Assembly (NCBI RefSeq): GCF_003426945.1
Contig: NZ_QURO01000004.1
Coordinates: 124,001 to 188,000, forward strand
DNA from: Thermus sediminis
GTDB lineage: Bacteria; Deinococcota; Deinococci; Deinococcales; Thermaceae
Reading direction: 5' to 3'
Length of the DNA stretch: 64,000 nt
Within the stretch, counting starts at the first letter, position 1. Every line of letters begins with the position of its first letter. Below the pieces are notes generated by a model, which had not been told where the DNA came from, ran no database searches, and saw only the letters and a list, made by a program, of their open reading frames with translations. A program made the position numbers and the translations under genes. Shown here piece by piece: positions 53,712 through 63,121 of the stretch.

Positions 53712-55009
53712 AGCTCCAGGATCCTTTCCAGGCCCAGGGCCCTCGAGGCCTTGAGGTAGACCAGGTCCCCGGGGCGGACCCGCTCCTTGAGCCAGGCCAG
53801 GGCCTCCTCGAGGCTTTCCACCGCCTCCCCTCCGAGGGCGGCCTGGGCCCTGGCGTAGGGCCCCAGGTAGAGGGGCCTTAGGCCCAGGCGGGCCGCCTCC
53901 TCGGCCACCCCCAGGTGGAGCTCCAAGGCCTTCTCCGCAAGCTCCCGCATCTCCCCCAGGACCGGCCACTTCCGCCCGGGCTGGGCGGCCAGCCAGAGGA
54001 GCCCGGCCTTCACCGATAGGGGGTTGGCGTTGTAGGCATCGTTGAGGAAGACCACTCCCCCGATCTCCCGCCGCTCCATCCGCCCCGGGGGCAGGCGGAG
54101 CCAGGCCAGCCTTTCCGCCACCTCCTCGAGGTCTAGGCCCAACATCTCCGCCGCCGCCAAGGCGGCCAGGGCCCCCAAGGCCGGGCCCCACCCGGGATGG
54201 GGCACCCGGACCGGCATCCCCTTGTAGCGGAAGCGGCTTTCCCCAGCCAAGAGCTCCAGGTCCTCCCCCCGGAAGGTGGCCTCGCCGAAGCCGTAGGTGG
54301 GCCAAGGGCCCCTGCGGCCGAAGGCGGAGAGGACCTCGGCGGCTTGCAGGCTCACCAAGGCCTCAGGGGCCAGGAGGAGCCCCGCTTCCTCCCGCACCAC
54401 CCCTTCCAGGTCGCGGAAGGCCAGGAGGTGCTCTTCGCCCAAGGCGGTGAGCACGGAAAGGTGGGGCTGGGCCAACCCCATGAGCTCCGCCATCTCTCCC
54501 ACGCGGTCCACCCCCAGCTCCACCACGGCCCCGGGGACCTCGGGGGAGAGGTTGAGGAAGAAGCGGGCCAGGGGGGGGGCGGTGTTCTGGTTTCCCCCTG
54601 GGGCGGGGAAGCCCAAGCCCTGGGCCAGGGCCTCCTTGGCCGTGGTCTTGCCCGAGCTTCCCCCCACGGCCACCACCATGCCGGGGAAGAGGTTCCTGAG
54701 GGCCCGCCCCAGGCGCAGGAGAGCCCCGTGGGTGTCCGTCACCTCCACCGTGGCCCTTCCCGGCCGGTCGGAAAGGACGAGGTGGGCCCCCTGGGCCAGG
54801 GCCTCCTCGGCGAACGCACGGCCATGGATCCGGCTTCCAGGGAGGGCCACGAAGAGGAAGCCCGGGCCCACCTGGCGGCTATCCCAGTGGAGGTCCTTGA
54901 TGGGCCTCCCCCCGGGGTGGAGCCTTCCCCCTGCGGCCTCGGCCACCCATTCCGGCGTCACTTCCCTAATATGCGCAAGATGCACCTCTAGCTCACCGCC
55001 CCTTAGCAT
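53699..55009 (-). CDS. murF: UDP-N-acetylmuramoyl-tripeptide-D-alanyl-D-alanine ligase
   Basis: MurF adds D-Ala-D-Ala to complete the pentapeptide. The 436-residue Mur ligase has the N-terminal DSRQVGPGFLFVALPG (about 43), the P-loop VVAVGGSSGKTTAKEAL (about 106, SSGKT variant), ELGVDRVGEM, and C-terminal NDAYNANPLSV (about 320). ATG 55009 lies 17 bases inside ftsI; a GTG eight codons later is possible. murE, usually between ftsI and murF, is absent. Confidence 0.94.
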   Translation of the reverse strand: MLRGGELEVHLAHIREVTPEWVAEAAGGRLHPGGRPIKDLHWDSRQVGPGFLFVALPGSRIHGRAFAEEALAQGAHLVLSDRPGRATVEVTDTHGALLRLGRALRNLFPGMVVAVGGSSGKTTAKEALAQGLGFPAPGGNQNTAPPLARFFLNLSPEVPGAVVELGVDRVGEMAELMGLAQPHLSVLTALGEEHLLAFRDLEGVVREEAGLLLAPEALVSLQAAEVLSAFGRRGPWPTYGFGEATFRGEDLELLAGESRFRYKGMPVRVPHPGWGPALGALAALAAAEMLGLDLEEVAERLAWLRLPPGRMERREIGGVVFLNDAYNANPLSVKAGLLWLAAQPGRKWPVLGEMRELAEKALELHLGVAEEAARLGLRPLYLGPYARAQAALGGEAVESLEEALAWLKERVRPGDLVYLKASRALGLERILELWDA

Positions 55010-56305
55010 AGGGGGGAATCCCCGCATAGGCCAAGAGCCCCGCGGCCACCTCCCGGAAGATGGGGGCGGCCACCTGGCTCCCGTGGATCTCGCCCTTGGG
55101 ATGGTGAACGGCCACCACCACGGTGTAAAGGGGCCTGTCCCCAGGGACGAACCCTGCGAACCAGGCGGTGAAGACCTCCCGCGAGTACCGTCCCTCCACC
55201 ACCACCTGGGCGGTGCCGGTCTTGCCCGAAAGGGGGTAGCCGGGGAGGGTGGCCCTGGGGGCCAGACCCTGAGCGAGGGCCTTCCGGATGGCTTGGGCTG
55301 TTTCGGAGGAGAAGACCCGCTCGGCCTTAAGCCCCTGGTCCTGGAAAAGGCGGGGCGAGCGGTAAAAGCCGTCCGTCAGGGTGGCGAAGGCGGCTGCCAG
55401 GTGCAAAGGGGTGACGAGGAAGCCCTGGCCGAAGGTGTGGTTGGCGTAGGCTGCCCGGCTCCACGCCCTGGGAGGTCGGACCAAGGGCGGGCTGGTGCGG
55501 ATCCCGGGCAGGGGTTGGGACTGGGTCAGGCGAAGCTTGTCCAGGTACCGGGCGAAGGTTTCCTTGGATATCCTCTCTCCCAAGAGGCTGATGCCCACGT
55601 TGGAGGAGTACTGGAGGACCTCCGCGAGGGTGAGGCTGGGAGGGTGGGGGATGGCGTTCCGGATGGTCCAGCCATCCACCACCCGGTGCATGGGGGCCTC
55701 CACCCGGGTGCCGAGGCTAGCCGCCCCTTCTTCCAGGAGGATGGCGGCGGTCAGGGCCTTCATGGTGGAGCCGGGCTCGAGGGCCACCAAGAAGGCGTGG
55801 TTGCGCCAGGAGAGGTCCTTTCCCGGATCCCTCCTGGGGGCTAAGGGGTCAAAGGGAGGGCCGTTGGCCACCGCCAGGAGCCGCCCCTCCCGGTCCAGGA
55901 CCAGGAGGGTGGCGAAGGCGCCCCGGCTCCTCTCCAGGCCCCTCCAAAGGGCCCTCTCCCCTATGGCCTGGACCCAGGGGTCCAGGGTGAGGGTGAAGGA
56001 GCGCCCTTCCGCCAGGGCGGCGTTCAGATCCCGTTCCAGGCCCTCGAGGCCCCGGCCCGACCCCCGCTCCAGAAAGCCCAAAAGCTGGCTTGCGCTCTCA
56101 CCCAAAGGGTAGTGGCGCCCTGCCTTGAGGCTCACGGCCAGAGGGGTGCCGTCCCTGGCGTAGAGGTTGCCCCTCGGGGGTGGGGGGGGCGGGGGAGGGG
56201 CGGAGGGCCGCCCGTGGGTTAGAAGGGCGTGGACCCCCAGGGCGAGGAGGACGAGCCAGAGGAAAAGCCCCACCATGACCAAGGAGGCCCGTTGCACCCC
56301 TGCGG

Positions 56306-56309
<4 letters not shown>
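54993..56309 (-). CDS. ftsI: Septal peptidoglycan transpeptidase FtsI (PBP3 class)
   Basis: FtsI cross-links septal peptidoglycan with FtsW. The 438-residue class B PBP has an N-terminal membrane helix, a proline-rich spacer, and a dimerisation domain. The transpeptidase triad is S-x-x-K in EPGSTMKAL (about 222), S-x-N in QYSSNVGIS (about 273) and K-T-G in LSGKTGTAQV (about 372). GTG 56309 overlaps the ftsL stop (GTGA), which decides the start over the upstream extension. It is short for the family because the pedestal is reduced. Confidence 0.95.
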
Positions 56310-57414
<1,105 letters not shown>

Positions 57415-57849
57415 CTATCCGATAAGCCCCCTCAAGGCCTCTGGGGCCGGAGGGTTTTGCATGATGGCCTCAATGCTCTTCCACCAGCGCTCCTGGCTCC
57501 AGATCTCCAGCCTCCCTGGGGCCCCAGCCACCACCACCTCCTCGCCCTCCTTAAGCCCGGCGAACTGGCGTAGGGGCGGGGGAATGAGTACCCGGGAGGC
57601 GTTGTCCATGCGGGTCTTATGGGCCCCCGAGTAGAAGAAGCGCACGAAGGCCCGGGCTTCTGCGTCGGTGAGGGGCAGGTTCACGAGTTGCTCCTCGATC
57701 TTGCGCCAGCGGTCCGAGGGAAAGACGTAGAGGCAGCCCTCCATGCCCCGGGTGAGGACCAGGCCGTCTTCCAGGAAGTCCCGGAAGGGGGCGGGGATGA
57801 CCACCCGTCCTTTGTCGTCCAGGCTGTACTGGTACTCACCGAAGGGCAT
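57415..57849 (-). CDS. mraZ: Transcriptional regulator MraZ
   Basis: MraZ is an AbrB-fold DNA-binding protein that controls dcw transcription. The 144-residue protein has two swapped-hairpin repeats: YSLDDKGRVVIPAPFRDFL (about 8-26) and MDNASRVLIPPPLRQF (about 81-96). The second is a variant of D-x-x-G-R. ATG 57849 directly follows the proximal MraZ boxes. The long upstream extension of the frame runs through the promoter and is rejected. Confidence 0.95.
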   Translation of the reverse strand: MPFGEYQYSLDDKGRVVIPAPFRDFLEDGLVLTRGMEGCLYVFPSDRWRKIEEQLVNLPLTDAEARAFVRFFYSGAHKTRMDNASRVLIPPPLRQFAGLKEGEEVVVAGAPGRLEIWSQERWWKSIEAIMQNPPAPEALRGLIG

Positions 57850-57865
57850 CTCCCACCTGCTCCCA
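57850..57865 (-). promoter_or_regulatory. Proximal pair of MraZ boxes at the mraZ start
   Basis: On the minus strand TGGGAG occurs at 57865-57860 and 57855-57850, exactly 10 bp apart and immediately before the ATG. Tandem TGGGA-type boxes with 10-bp period are the known MraZ target. Here they also cover the ribosome-binding region (AGGTGGGAG). Confidence 0.65.
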
Positions 57866-57933
57866 CCTCCGCGGGGCCCGGACGGCGTCGATAGGGGGGC
57901 GTGGGCCGTACCCAGGCAGAGCTCTTGCCGCGG

Positions 57934-57973
57934 AGTATAGCACGTAATCCCCACAGATTTCCACTCCCTCCCA
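57934..57973 (-). promoter_or_regulatory. dcw promoter with three distal MraZ boxes
   Basis: On the minus strand TGGGAG (57973-57968), TGGAAA (57963-57958) and TGGGGA (57953-57948) repeat with exact 10-bp spacing. They are followed by a good -10 box TATACT (57939-57934). The boxes cover the -35 region, so MraZ binding should repress the cluster. The predicted leader is about 78 bases. Confidence 0.7.
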
Positions 57974-58003
57974 CCCGCACCCCACCTTAAACCCACCAGG
58001 GGC

Positions 58004-58032
58004 AAAAAATTTCCCCGAGCCAAGGCTCGGGG
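58004..58032 (-). terminator. Intrinsic terminator of the RNase P RNA gene
   Basis: On the minus strand CCCCGAGCC then GGCTCGGGG (58032-58013) form a 9-bp stem with almost no loop (or 7 bp with a CCTTGG loop), followed by AAATTTTTT. It lies directly after the RNase P RNA and before the mraZ promoter. Confidence 0.85.
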
Positions 58033-58401
58033 AGCCCAGGACGGGGCGTAAGCCGGGTTCTGTTTTACGCGGTCATCTCTCTAGGACCGGTGTCGCCACC
58101 GGCCTCGAGCGGCCCATCCCGCAGGTTTTGACGGGCCGGGCCAGCCCTTCCTGCCTACTGGGCCTTGCACCGGGTGGGGTTTGCCGTGCCCCAGCCTGTT
58201 GCCAGGCCAGGCGGTGGGCTCTTACCCCACCGTTTCACCCTTGCCCGCACCCCTTCAGGGGCCGCTGGCGGTCTCTTCTCTGTGGCACTTTCCGTCGGGT
58301 TACCCCGCCCAGCCGTTAGCTGGCACCCTGCCCTATGGTGCCCGGACTTTCCTCACCCAGGGGGAAGGTCCCCTAGGCGCGACCGCACCCCCGTCCTGGG
58401 G
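58033..58401 (-). ncRNA. rnpB: RNase P RNA (bacterial type A)
   Basis: The catalytic RNA that matures tRNA 5' ends. The minus strand shows the universally conserved GAGGAAAGTCCGGGC, GACGGAAAGTGCCACAGA, GGGTGAAACGGTGGGGTAAG and the 3' AGAACCCGGCTTACG. The terminal helix P1 is perfect over 12 bp: CCCAGGACGGGG at the 5' end pairs with CCCCGTCCTGGG near the 3' end (58046-58035). Ends are set by P1 and could shift a few bases. Open frames drawn across this region are not genes. Confidence 0.95.
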
Positions 58402-58441
58402 CGCTCATCATTTTAGCGAAAACCTGGGCTAAGGTGAAGGG

Positions 58442-58627
58442 GTGCAGCTTCCCTGGTACGCCCCCCTGCTCCTCCTCCTCGTGGCCCTTCTGGGCTTGGC
58501 GCTCTTGGGGCTCCTTTGGCTCCTTGGGGTTTTGGGCCTCCTTCTCGGCTTTGGGTACCTGGCCTGGCATAGGCTTCGCAGGAGGCTCTTCGGCCCCCGC
58601 TGGCGCCGCCTACCCCCGCCCCGCTAG
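58442..58627 (+). CDS. Small hydrophobic membrane protein
   Basis: This 61-residue protein starting at GTG 58442 consists of one long or two short leucine-rich membrane helices (about 8-42) and a basic tail ([20 protein letters not shown]). It follows the positive-inside rule with the tail in the cytoplasm. An AAGG stretch precedes the start. It sits between rnpB (divergent) and rpmE. No family is recognised. The coding call rests on topology, start site and the otherwise unexplained open frame. Confidence 0.5.
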   Translation: MQLPWYAPLLLLLVALLGLALLGLLWLLGVLGLLLGFGYLAWHRLRRRLFGPRWRRLPPPR

Positions 58628-58707
58628 GGCCCTTGCGCAAGGGGTTTCTCCCCGGTAGACTGGAAGGCGGTTTTCGCACGGCCAAGACCGTGCGGGAGGA
58701 GGCGAAC

Positions 58708-58923
58708 GTGAAGGAAGGCATTCACCCCAAACTGGTGCCTGCCCGCATCATCTGCGGTTGCGGCAACGTCATCCACACCTACTCCACCAGGCCCGAGATC
58801 CACGTGGAGGTCTGCAGCAACTGCCACCCCTTCTACACCGGCCAGCAGCGGTTCGTGGACACCGAGGGGCGGGTGGAACGCTTTCAGCGGCGCTACGGGG
58901 ACGCCTACCGCAAGGGGCGCTAG
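58708..58923 (+). CDS. rpmE: 50S ribosomal protein L31
   Basis: The 71-residue L31 of the zinc-binding (C+) type starts [19 protein letters not shown] and has the CxC...CSNC ligands (about 16-40), then [20 protein letters not shown]. Length and sequence agree with the Thermus ribosome protein. GTG 58708 follows a GGGAGGAGG site. A longer in-frame start at 58633 is rejected. Confidence 0.96.
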   Translation: MKEGIHPKLVPARIICGCGNVIHTYSTRPEIHVEVCSNCHPFYTGQQRFVDTEGRVERFQRRYGDAYRKGR

Positions 58924-58992
58924 AGGGTCCTCCCACCGGGGGCCTCTGGGCCTCCGGTTTCCCCAGAAGATGACTGGCTGGAGGTCCGAGGC

Positions 58993-59571
58993 ATGCCCCC
59001 GGCGTTGCACCCCCAGGGCTGGATTGAGGTGATTGCCGGACCCATGTTCTCTGGCAAGAGCGAGGAGCTGATCCGCAGGGTCAGGCGGGCCCTGATCGCC
59101 GGACAACGGATCCTGGTCTTCAAGCCCAAGCAGGATCACCGTTACCACGAGAGCCACGTGGTGAGCCACGACGGCCGGCAGGTGGCCGCCATCCCCGTGG
59201 GGAGCGCCGCCGAGATGGAGGCGTACCTGGAACCCCTACCCCAGGTGGTGGCCGTGGACGAGGTCCAGTTCCTGGACCGGGGCCTCTTGCCCCTGGTGGA
59301 GAGGCTGGCCGGGAGGGGGGTGCGGGTCATCCTGGCGGGGCTGGACCTGGACTTCCGGGGGGAGCCTTTTGGGATCATGCCGGAGCTTTTGGCCAGGGCG
59401 GAGTTCGTGGAGAAGCTTTCTGCCATCTGCCCCCGGTGCGGGGCCCCGGCCACCCGCACCCAGCGCCTGGTGAACGGAAAGCCTGCCCGTTACAGCGACC
59501 CCGTGATCCTGGTGGGGGCAAAGGAGCATTACGAGCCCCGGTGCCGAGCCTGCCACCAGGTGCTTCCCTAA
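58993..59571 (+). CDS. tdk: Thymidine kinase (type II)
   Basis: Thymidine kinase phosphorylates thymidine for salvage. The 192-residue protein has the P-loop [11 protein letters not shown] (about 16), [11 protein letters not shown] (about 88, Walker B and catalytic Glu), the lasso-domain zinc cysteines CPRCG and CRACH (about 146 and 186), and [19 protein letters not shown]. Normal length. The 3' end overlaps the convergent hsp20 gene by 4 bases. Confidence 0.96.
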   Translation: MPPALHPQGWIEVIAGPMFSGKSEELIRRVRRALIAGQRILVFKPKQDHRYHESHVVSHDGRQVAAIPVGSAAEMEAYLEPLPQVVAVDEVQFLDRGLLPLVERLAGRGVRVILAGLDLDFRGEPFGIMPELLARAEFVEKLSAICPRCGAPATRTQRLVNGKPARYSDPVILVGAKEHYEPRCRACHQVLP

Positions 59572-59969
59572 AGGGGGAGGGCGCTTCCCTTCTTCTTCTT
59601 GAAGCGGACCTCAAGGACCCCCTGGCGCAAGGTGGCCTGGGCCGTGCCCTCCTCTATGGGTCCGGGGAGGTCCAGGGTGCGGCGGAAGGTGCCCATGGGC
59701 CTCTCCTCCAGGAGGTAGGTGCCGGGGAGGGGGTAGCGGACCCCGGCCAGGGTGATGCGGCTTCCCTCTTCCAGAAGCTCCAGGTCCTCGGGGCGGACCC
59801 CGGGGAGGTCCACCAGCAGGACGTAGTGCCCCTCGTCCTCCAGGAGGTCCACCCGGGGGGCCCAGCTGGCGGGTTCCTCGCCCGCGAGCTGGTAGGCCAG
59901 CTCGGCGATGCGCTCCTGTAGCTCCTTCAGCTTTCTCAGGGTCTCCAGGCGGTCTAGGGGCTCCAGCAT
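59568..59969 (-). CDS. Small heat-shock protein (Hsp20/alpha-crystallin)
   Basis: This ATP-independent holdase is of the alpha-crystallin family. The 133-residue protein has a short N-terminal helical arm, the crystallin domain ([20 protein letters not shown], about 41-60), [13 protein letters not shown] (about 91), and [14 protein letters not shown] near the end. It has no clear C-terminal I-x-I motif, so higher assembly may differ. The start is 18 bp from divergent miaA. Confidence 0.9.
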   Translation of the reverse strand: MLEPLDRLETLRKLKELQERIAELAYQLAGEEPASWAPRVDLLEDEGHYVLLVDLPGVRPEDLELLEEGSRITLAGVRYPLPGTYLLEERPMGTFRRTLDLPGPIEEGTAQATLRQGVLEVRFKKKKGSALPL

Positions 59970-59987
59970 GCCCTTAGCATAAGGGAT

Positions 59988-60896
59988 GTGGAGGCCGTGC
60001 CCGTCCTGGCGGGGCCCACGGGGAGCGGCAAGACCGGCCTCGCCCTCCGCCTGGGGGAGGAGCTTGCCCTAGAGGTCGTCTCCGCCGACGCCACCATGGT
60101 CTACCGGGGCTTGGACATCGGTACCGACAAGCCCACCCCTGAGGAGAGGGCCCGGGTGCCCCACCACCTGGTGGACCTCCTGAACCCCAGCGAGGCCATG
60201 AGCGTGGCCCGCTTCGTGGCCTTGGCGGAGGCGGCCATCGGGGAGGTTTTGGCGAGGGGCATGGTGCCCCTGGTGGTCGGGGGGACGGGGTACTACATCC
60301 GCGCCCTCTCCGAAGGAATCCACGAGCTCCCCCCCCCGGACGAGGCGGTCCAGGCCGCCCTGTGGGAGGAGCTTTCGGCGAGGGGCCTCGAGGCCCTCCT
60401 CGGGGAGCTGGCCCAGGCCAGCCTCGAGGACGTGAGGAGGGTGGGGAGAAACCCCAGGAGGCTTGTAAGGGCCCTGGAGGTCCTCCGCCGCACCGGCCTT
60501 CCCCCGGCCCGCCACCCCAGGAGGCCCCCCCGCTTCCGCTACGAAAAGCTCGTCCTCTGGCCGGATAGGGCCTGGCTTTTCCCCAGGTTGGAGGAGCGGG
60601 CGAGGCGGCAGTTCGCCCAGGGGCTGGTGGAGGAGGTGCGGGGCCTCCTTGCGCGCTACCCCAGGATGCCCACGGCCCTCCAGGCCATCGGCTACAAGGA
60701 GGTGGTGGGCTACCTGCAGGGGGCGTACAGCCTGGAGGAGGCCCTCCTTCGGGACATCCGGGCGGTGAAGGCCTACGCCAAGAGGCAGTACACCTGGTTC
60801 CGCCGCGAGCCCGGGGCGGTGGTCTACCTGCCCCGGGGCGGGGAGGCGGCCTGGGGGGGCTTTCGGGACTGGCTTCGCCTCCACTTCCGGCTATAG
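59988..60896 (+). CDS. miaA: tRNA dimethylallyltransferase
   Basis: MiaA transfers a dimethylallyl group from DMAPP to A37 of UNN-decoding tRNAs. The 302-residue protein has the P-loop [14 protein letters not shown] (about 7-20), [19 protein letters not shown] (about 33, normally DSxQxYxxMDIGTAKP), and [11 protein letters not shown] (about 97). C-terminal [12 protein letters not shown] and [12 protein letters not shown] follow. The start is GTG 59988. It makes a 7-base junction with gatA. Confidence 0.95.
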   Translation: MEAVPVLAGPTGSGKTGLALRLGEELALEVVSADATMVYRGLDIGTDKPTPEERARVPHHLVDLLNPSEAMSVARFVALAEAAIGEVLARGMVPLVVGGTGYYIRALSEGIHELPPPDEAVQAALWEELSARGLEALLGELAQASLEDVRRVGRNPRRLVRALEVLRRTGLPPARHPRRPPRFRYEKLVLWPDRAWLFPRLEERARRQFAQGLVEEVRGLLARYPRMPTALQAIGYKEVVGYLQGAYSLEEALLRDIRAVKAYAKRQYTWFRREPGAVVYLPRGGEAAWGGFRDWLRLHFRL

Positions 60897-60903
60897 TGGG
60901 GGC

Positions 60904-62319
60904 ATGTTGGCCCACGAGATCCGCGCCCGGGTGGCCCGGGGGGAGGTGAGCCCCCTGGAGGTGGCCCAGACCTACCTCAAGCGGGTCTGGGAGCTGGACC
61001 ATGGGCTTGGGGCCTTCCTCACCTTGAACGAGAACCTCTTGGAGGAGGCCAGGGGGGTGGATCCCGGCCTACCCCTGGCGGGCCTCCTCGTGGCCGTGAA
61101 GGACAACATCGTCACCAAAGGCCTCCGCACCACGGCGGGAAGCCGCCTTCTGGAGAACTTCCTTCCCCCCTACGAGGCCACGGCCGTAGCCCGGCTCAAG
61201 GCCCAAGGGGCCCTGGTCCTGGGCAAAACCAACCTGGACGAGTTCGGCATGGGCTCCAGCACGGAGCACTCCGCCTTCTTCCCCACCAAAAACCCCTTTG
61301 ACCCCTCCCGGGTCCCGGGGGGAAGCAGCGGGGGGAGCGCCGCGGCGGTGGCCGCGGACCTGGCCCCCCTAGCCCTGGGCTCGGACACCGGGGGGAGCGT
61401 GCGCCAGCCTGCGGGCTTCTGCGGGATCTATGGCCTCAAGCCCACCTACGGCCGGGTGAGCCGCTTTGGCCTCATCGCCTACGCCTCGAGCCTGGACCAG
61501 ATCGGCCCCATGGCCCGCTCCGCGAGGGACCTGGCCCTCCTCATGGACGCCATGGCCGGCCTGGACCCCCTGGACGCCACCAGCCTGGACCTCCCCCCGA
61601 GGTTCCAGGAGGCCCTAGGGGAGCCCCTTCCCCCCTTGCGCCTGGGGGTGGTGCGGGAGGGGCTTTCCGGGAACTCCCCTGGGGTAGAGGAGGCCCTGGA
61701 GGAGGCCCTGGCGGTCTTTCGGGGCCTGGGCTTTGACGTGAAGGAGGTTTCCTGGCCCTCCCTACCCCTGGCCCTCCCCGCCTACTACATCCTGGCCCCG
61801 GCGGAGGCCAGCTCCAACCTGGCCCGCTACGACGGGACCCTCTTTGGGGTGCGGGGGGAAGGGGAGGAGATCTTTGAGGTGGTGGAGGCCACCCGGGCCC
61901 GGTTCGGCCTCGAGGTGAAAAGGCGGATCCTGGTGGGCACCTTCGTCCTCTCCAGCGGCTATTACGAGGCCTACTACGGCCGGGCCCAAGCCTTACGGAG
62001 GCGCCTCAGGGCCGAGGCCCGGGCCCTTTTCGGGGAGGTGGACCTCCTCCTCCTCCCCACCACCCCCCACCCCGCCTTCCCCCTGGGGGGCCGCCCCGAC
62101 CCCTTGGCCATGTACCGGGAGGACCTCTACACCGTGGGGGCCAACCTCGCGGGCCTCCCCGCCCTCTCCTTCCCCGCGGGGTTTGAAGGGCCCCTGCCCC
62201 TGGGCCTCCAGCTCCTCGCCCCCTGGGGGAAGGACGAGCTCCTCCTCAGGGCGGCCTTCGCCCATGAGGAGGCCACGGGGGGGGCCTTCGTTCGGACGCC
62301 CTTGGGAGAAGCCCTCTGA
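60904..62319 (+). CDS. gatA: Asp/Glu-tRNA amidotransferase subunit A
   Basis: GatA is the amidase of the GatCAB complex that makes Asn-tRNA (and in some bacteria Gln-tRNA) by transamidation. The 471-residue protein has the catalytic Ser-cisSer-Lys triad: Lys in [11 protein letters not shown] (about 61), [13 protein letters not shown] (about 140) and the nucleophile in [14 protein letters not shown] (about 160). It matches the T. thermophilus GatA length. gatB and gatC are not in the window, as expected where the subunits are scattered. Confidence 0.94.
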   Translation: MLAHEIRARVARGEVSPLEVAQTYLKRVWELDHGLGAFLTLNENLLEEARGVDPGLPLAGLLVAVKDNIVTKGLRTTAGSRLLENFLPPYEATAVARLKAQGALVLGKTNLDEFGMGSSTEHSAFFPTKNPFDPSRVPGGSSGGSAAAVAADLAPLALGSDTGGSVRQPAGFCGIYGLKPTYGRVSRFGLIAYASSLDQIGPMARSARDLALLMDAMAGLDPLDATSLDLPPRFQEALGEPLPPLRLGVVREGLSGNSPGVEEALEEALAVFRGLGFDVKEVSWPSLPLALPAYYILAPAEASSNLARYDGTLFGVRGEGEEIFEVVEATRARFGLEVKRRILVGTFVLSSGYYEAYYGRAQALRRRLRAEARALFGEVDLLLLPTTPHPAFPLGGRPDPLAMYREDLYTVGANLAGLPALSFPAGFEGPLPLGLQLLAPWGKDELLLRAAFAHEEATGGAFVRTPLGEAL

Positions 62320-62343
62320 TAGCCCATCCCGGCTAGGGCCAGG

Positions 62344-63120
62344 ATGGGGATCCCGGTAATCCGGACTGGCCTTATGATGGACCCCGCCTTCCGCTACCGC
62401 CTGGCCACCCGCCTGGCCCGCCGCCTCCGGGCCGAGGGGAGGCCTTTGCCCCTCCCCGCTTTGGGGGAGGCCTTGGGCCTGAAGGGCCCCGTGGCCCCGG
62501 TGGTGGTCCCCCTTCTGGACGGCCGCTTCGTCCCTGGGGAGGAGGTGGGGCTTTGGGAGTGGCGCTACCCCTTCCCCCACCCGGAGGAGGCGGTGGTGGT
62601 CTTGGACCTGGAGACCACCGGTCTGGCCCCCGGCCTGGACGAGATCATCGAGGTGGCCCTGGTGCGCCTCGAGGAGGGGCACCGCCAGGCCTTCCAGAGC
62701 CTGGTCCGCCCCCACCGCCCCCCAAGCCCCTTCGTCCAGCGCCTGACGGGGATAACCCCGGAGGAGCTGGAGGAGGCCCCGCCTCTGGAGGACGTCCTCC
62801 TTCAGGCCTACCCCCTCCTGGAGGGGGCCACCCTGGTCATCCAGAACGCCGCCTTTGACCTGGGCTTTCTCCGGCCCGCGCTGGAGGGCCTGGGCCTAGA
62901 CCTCAGGAACCCCGTGGTGGACTCCATCCGCGTGGCCAGAAGGGCCATGCGGGGCCTCAAGGGCTACGGCCTGGACGCCCTTTCCCAGGTCCTGGAACTC
63001 CCGCCAAGGGAAAAGCACCGGGCCCTTGCGGATGTGGAGCGCACCCTCGCTGTGGTGTACGAGGTGTATTATATGGTCACTTCAGGGAGCCCCCGCCCCC
63101 TGGTGGACCTGGGGAGATAG
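62344..63120 (+). CDS. DnaQ-like DEDDh 3'-5' exonuclease
   Basis: This 258-residue exonuclease has Exo I VVVLDLETTG (about 85), Exo II VIQNAAFDLGFL (about 165) and Exo III HRALADVERTLAVVYE (about 228), completing the D-E-D-D-h set. The N-terminal 75 residues are a helical/wHTH-like extension seen in polymerase III epsilon-like proteins. It could be the proofreading subunit or a repair exonuclease. ATG 62344 is used; ATGs at 62374 and 62377 are alternatives. Confidence 0.88.
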   Translation: MGIPVIRTGLMMDPAFRYRLATRLARRLRAEGRPLPLPALGEALGLKGPVAPVVVPLLDGRFVPGEEVGLWEWRYPFPHPEEAVVVLDLETTGLAPGLDEIIEVALVRLEEGHRQAFQSLVRPHRPPSPFVQRLTGITPEELEEAPPLEDVLLQAYPLLEGATLVIQNAAFDLGFLRPALEGLGLDLRNPVVDSIRVARRAMRGLKGYGLDALSQVLELPPREKHRALADVERTLAVVYEVYYMVTSGSPRPLVDLGR

Positions 63121-63121
63121 T

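Noticed and set aside
53711-54305. Upstream extension of the dcw lipoprotein frame
   Set aside because: It runs antisense-free but inside murF in another frame, and the ATG at 53711 is followed at once by a signal peptide and lipobox.
58128-58432. Short plus-strand open frames near 58.1-58.4 kb
   Set aside because: They lie over the RNase P RNA gene, whose conserved elements and P1 stem explain the sequence.
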